Part shown: in pieces, positions 4,942 through 5,486 of the stretch
Position numbering within the stretch: position 1 is the first letter of the stretch
Layout of the letters: the number at the start of each line of letters is the position of its first letter
Source of the DNA: Chloroflexota bacterium
GTDB lineage: Bacteria > Chloroflexota > Anaerolineae > Anaerolineales > Villigracilaceae
DNA length: 5,486 nt
Direction of reading: 5' to 3'
NCBI GenBank assembly: GCA_021823555.1
Contig: JAKANW010000259.1
Location: 1 to 5,486, forward strand
The notes under the pieces: model-generated
What the model was told of the DNA's origin: nothing
The model's input: only the letters and a program-made list of their open reading frames with translations
Database searches by the model: none
Made by a program: the position numbers and the translations under genes

Positions 4942-4946
4942 GGAGG
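4942..4946 (+). promoter_or_regulatory. Ribosome-binding site of the lipoprotein gene
   Basis: GGAGG lies 5 nt before the ATG at 4952. It decides the start: the upstream in-frame ATG at 4877 has no comparable site and would place 25 extra residues before the signal peptide. Confidence 0.85.
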
Positions 4947-4951
4947 ATAAA

Positions 4952-5461
4952 ATGAAAAAGTTTGCTTACATCAGTTGGACGATCCTGCTTGCCCTTTTGG
5001 TAGGCGCATGTCAATTTCCGGGCGCTAAAATCAAACCAGGCGACAAGATAGGGGAGATGGAATTCATCAATGAGTATGAGAAATGCCCTGCTCCGAATTA
5101 CAACGATATCTGTGGTGGTTTTGAAAGCTTGGCTGATGGAACCTGTGAAATTCCAGCGGAGATAACACAGTTCTGGATTTCAATCTCCTTGCTTCAGGAT
5201 ACACAGGAAGCATTGGAACTGGCCTGGCAAGACTCGAAATGGAGCATGACTTTCGACGGTCATGAGGTTGACCTGTACGCGTTTGGTACGTTCGACATGG
5301 ATTTTCAAGGGAAACGGGCGCGTGCTTGGAATGTGTGCATATCCAATCCTGCACCGGGCAGGCATACCGTTATTTATGAATACTTCATAAAGAATGCGGT
5401 GGAATGGGGAAACTTCCAAACTGCACACAGTTTCACTGTCCTGGCGTCAAAATCTCCGTGA
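4952..5461 (+). CDS. Small lipoprotein of unknown function
   Basis: The 169-residue protein starts MKKFAYISW, with two lysines, a hydrophobic stretch (about 6-18) and lipobox VGAC, so Cys20 should be lipidated and the mature protein held on the outer face of the cytoplasmic membrane by signal peptidase II processing. After it come a charged segment, a Cys-containing region (C45, C54, C65) and a likely beta-rich part with alternating hydrophobics (about 97-165) and C129. The four mature-part cysteines could form two disulfides. The C-terminal end, RHTVIYEYFIKN then FTVLASKSP, resembles the last strands of an Ig-like sandwich, which is only an impression. No enzyme motif was found and I do not recognise the family. 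It has its own promoter and Shine-Dalgarno. Base composition is lower in G+C than the upstream genes, hinting at a more recent or less constrained gene. Confidence 0.85.
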   Translation: MKKFAYISWTILLALLVGACQFPGAKIKPGDKIGEMEFINEYEKCPAPNYNDICGGFESLADGTCEIPAEITQFWISISLLQDTQEALELAWQDSKWSMTFDGHEVDLYAFGTFDMDFQGKRARAWNVCISNPAPGRHTVIYEYFIKNAVEWGNFQTAHSFTVLASKSP

Positions 5462-5486
5462 CACTGGATGGTAAAACGAGAGCCGT

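Noticed and set aside
4877..4951. Upstream in-frame start for the lipoprotein
   Set aside because: The ATG at 4952 has a GGAGG at ideal distance and begins a perfect lipoprotein signal peptide; the upstream start would bury it.
5462..5486. Final 25 bases after the lipoprotein
   Set aside because: Too short to show a terminator, promoter or gene start; nothing supportable was seen.

Overview
The window looks like a piece of core bacterial chromosome, most likely from the Chloroflexota (Anaerolineae-like). This placement is an inference from protein style: a Ser/Thr kinase with an HCD catalytic motif, a Cys4-type L28, a DAK2/FakA protein with a divergent middle domain, leaderless-looking starts mixed with Shine-Dalgarno starts, and a lipoprotein with a monoderm-style signal. 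It is not a proven assignment. No mobile element, CRISPR array, tRNA or rRNA was seen.

Layout. 1-531 (minus) is the N-terminal part of a diacylglycerol/sphingosine kinase-family lipid kinase that runs off the left edge. A 66-bp divergent intergenic region (532-597) holds two back-to-back -10 boxes, each only 6-7 nt from its start codon. 598-1647 (plus) is a PknB/PrkC-like Ser/Thr protein kinase with one C-terminal membrane helix and no extracellular sensor. It is followed after 9 nt by rpe, ribulose-phosphate 3-epimerase (1657-2367). Converging on rpe from the minus strand is rpmB, ribosomal protein L28 (2385-2564), a 59-residue gene that is easy to miss; its terminator lies inside the end of the rpe coding sequence. 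Divergent from rpmB are an Asp23/Gls24 (YloU-type) gene (2680-3036) and a DAK2-domain fatty-acid kinase-type gene (YloV/FakA, 3086-4768), ended by a strong terminator at 4786-4817. A separate transcription unit with a clear promoter (4832-4860) then encodes a small lipoprotein of unknown function (4952-5461).

How the genes fit together. The order Ser/Thr kinase - rpe - rpmB (opposed) - asp23/yloU - fakA/yloV matches, from memory, the Bacillus subtilis prkC-cpgA-rpe-thiN-spoVM-rpmB-yloU-yloV region with cpgA, thiN and spoVM absent. This suggests a very old conserved cluster. Two of the three kinases (the DAGK-family enzyme and the FakA-like protein) belong to families that phosphorylate lipid substrates. 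The lipoprotein gene is visibly poorer in G+C and looks like an accessory addition after the core block.

I found no convincing undescribed multi-gene system. The most interesting points are the paired leaderless divergent promoters, the rpmB terminator embedded in rpe, the loss of the conserved Cys in the FakA middle domain, the sensorless non-RD kinase, and a perfect 10-bp inverted repeat inside the Asp23-family gene.
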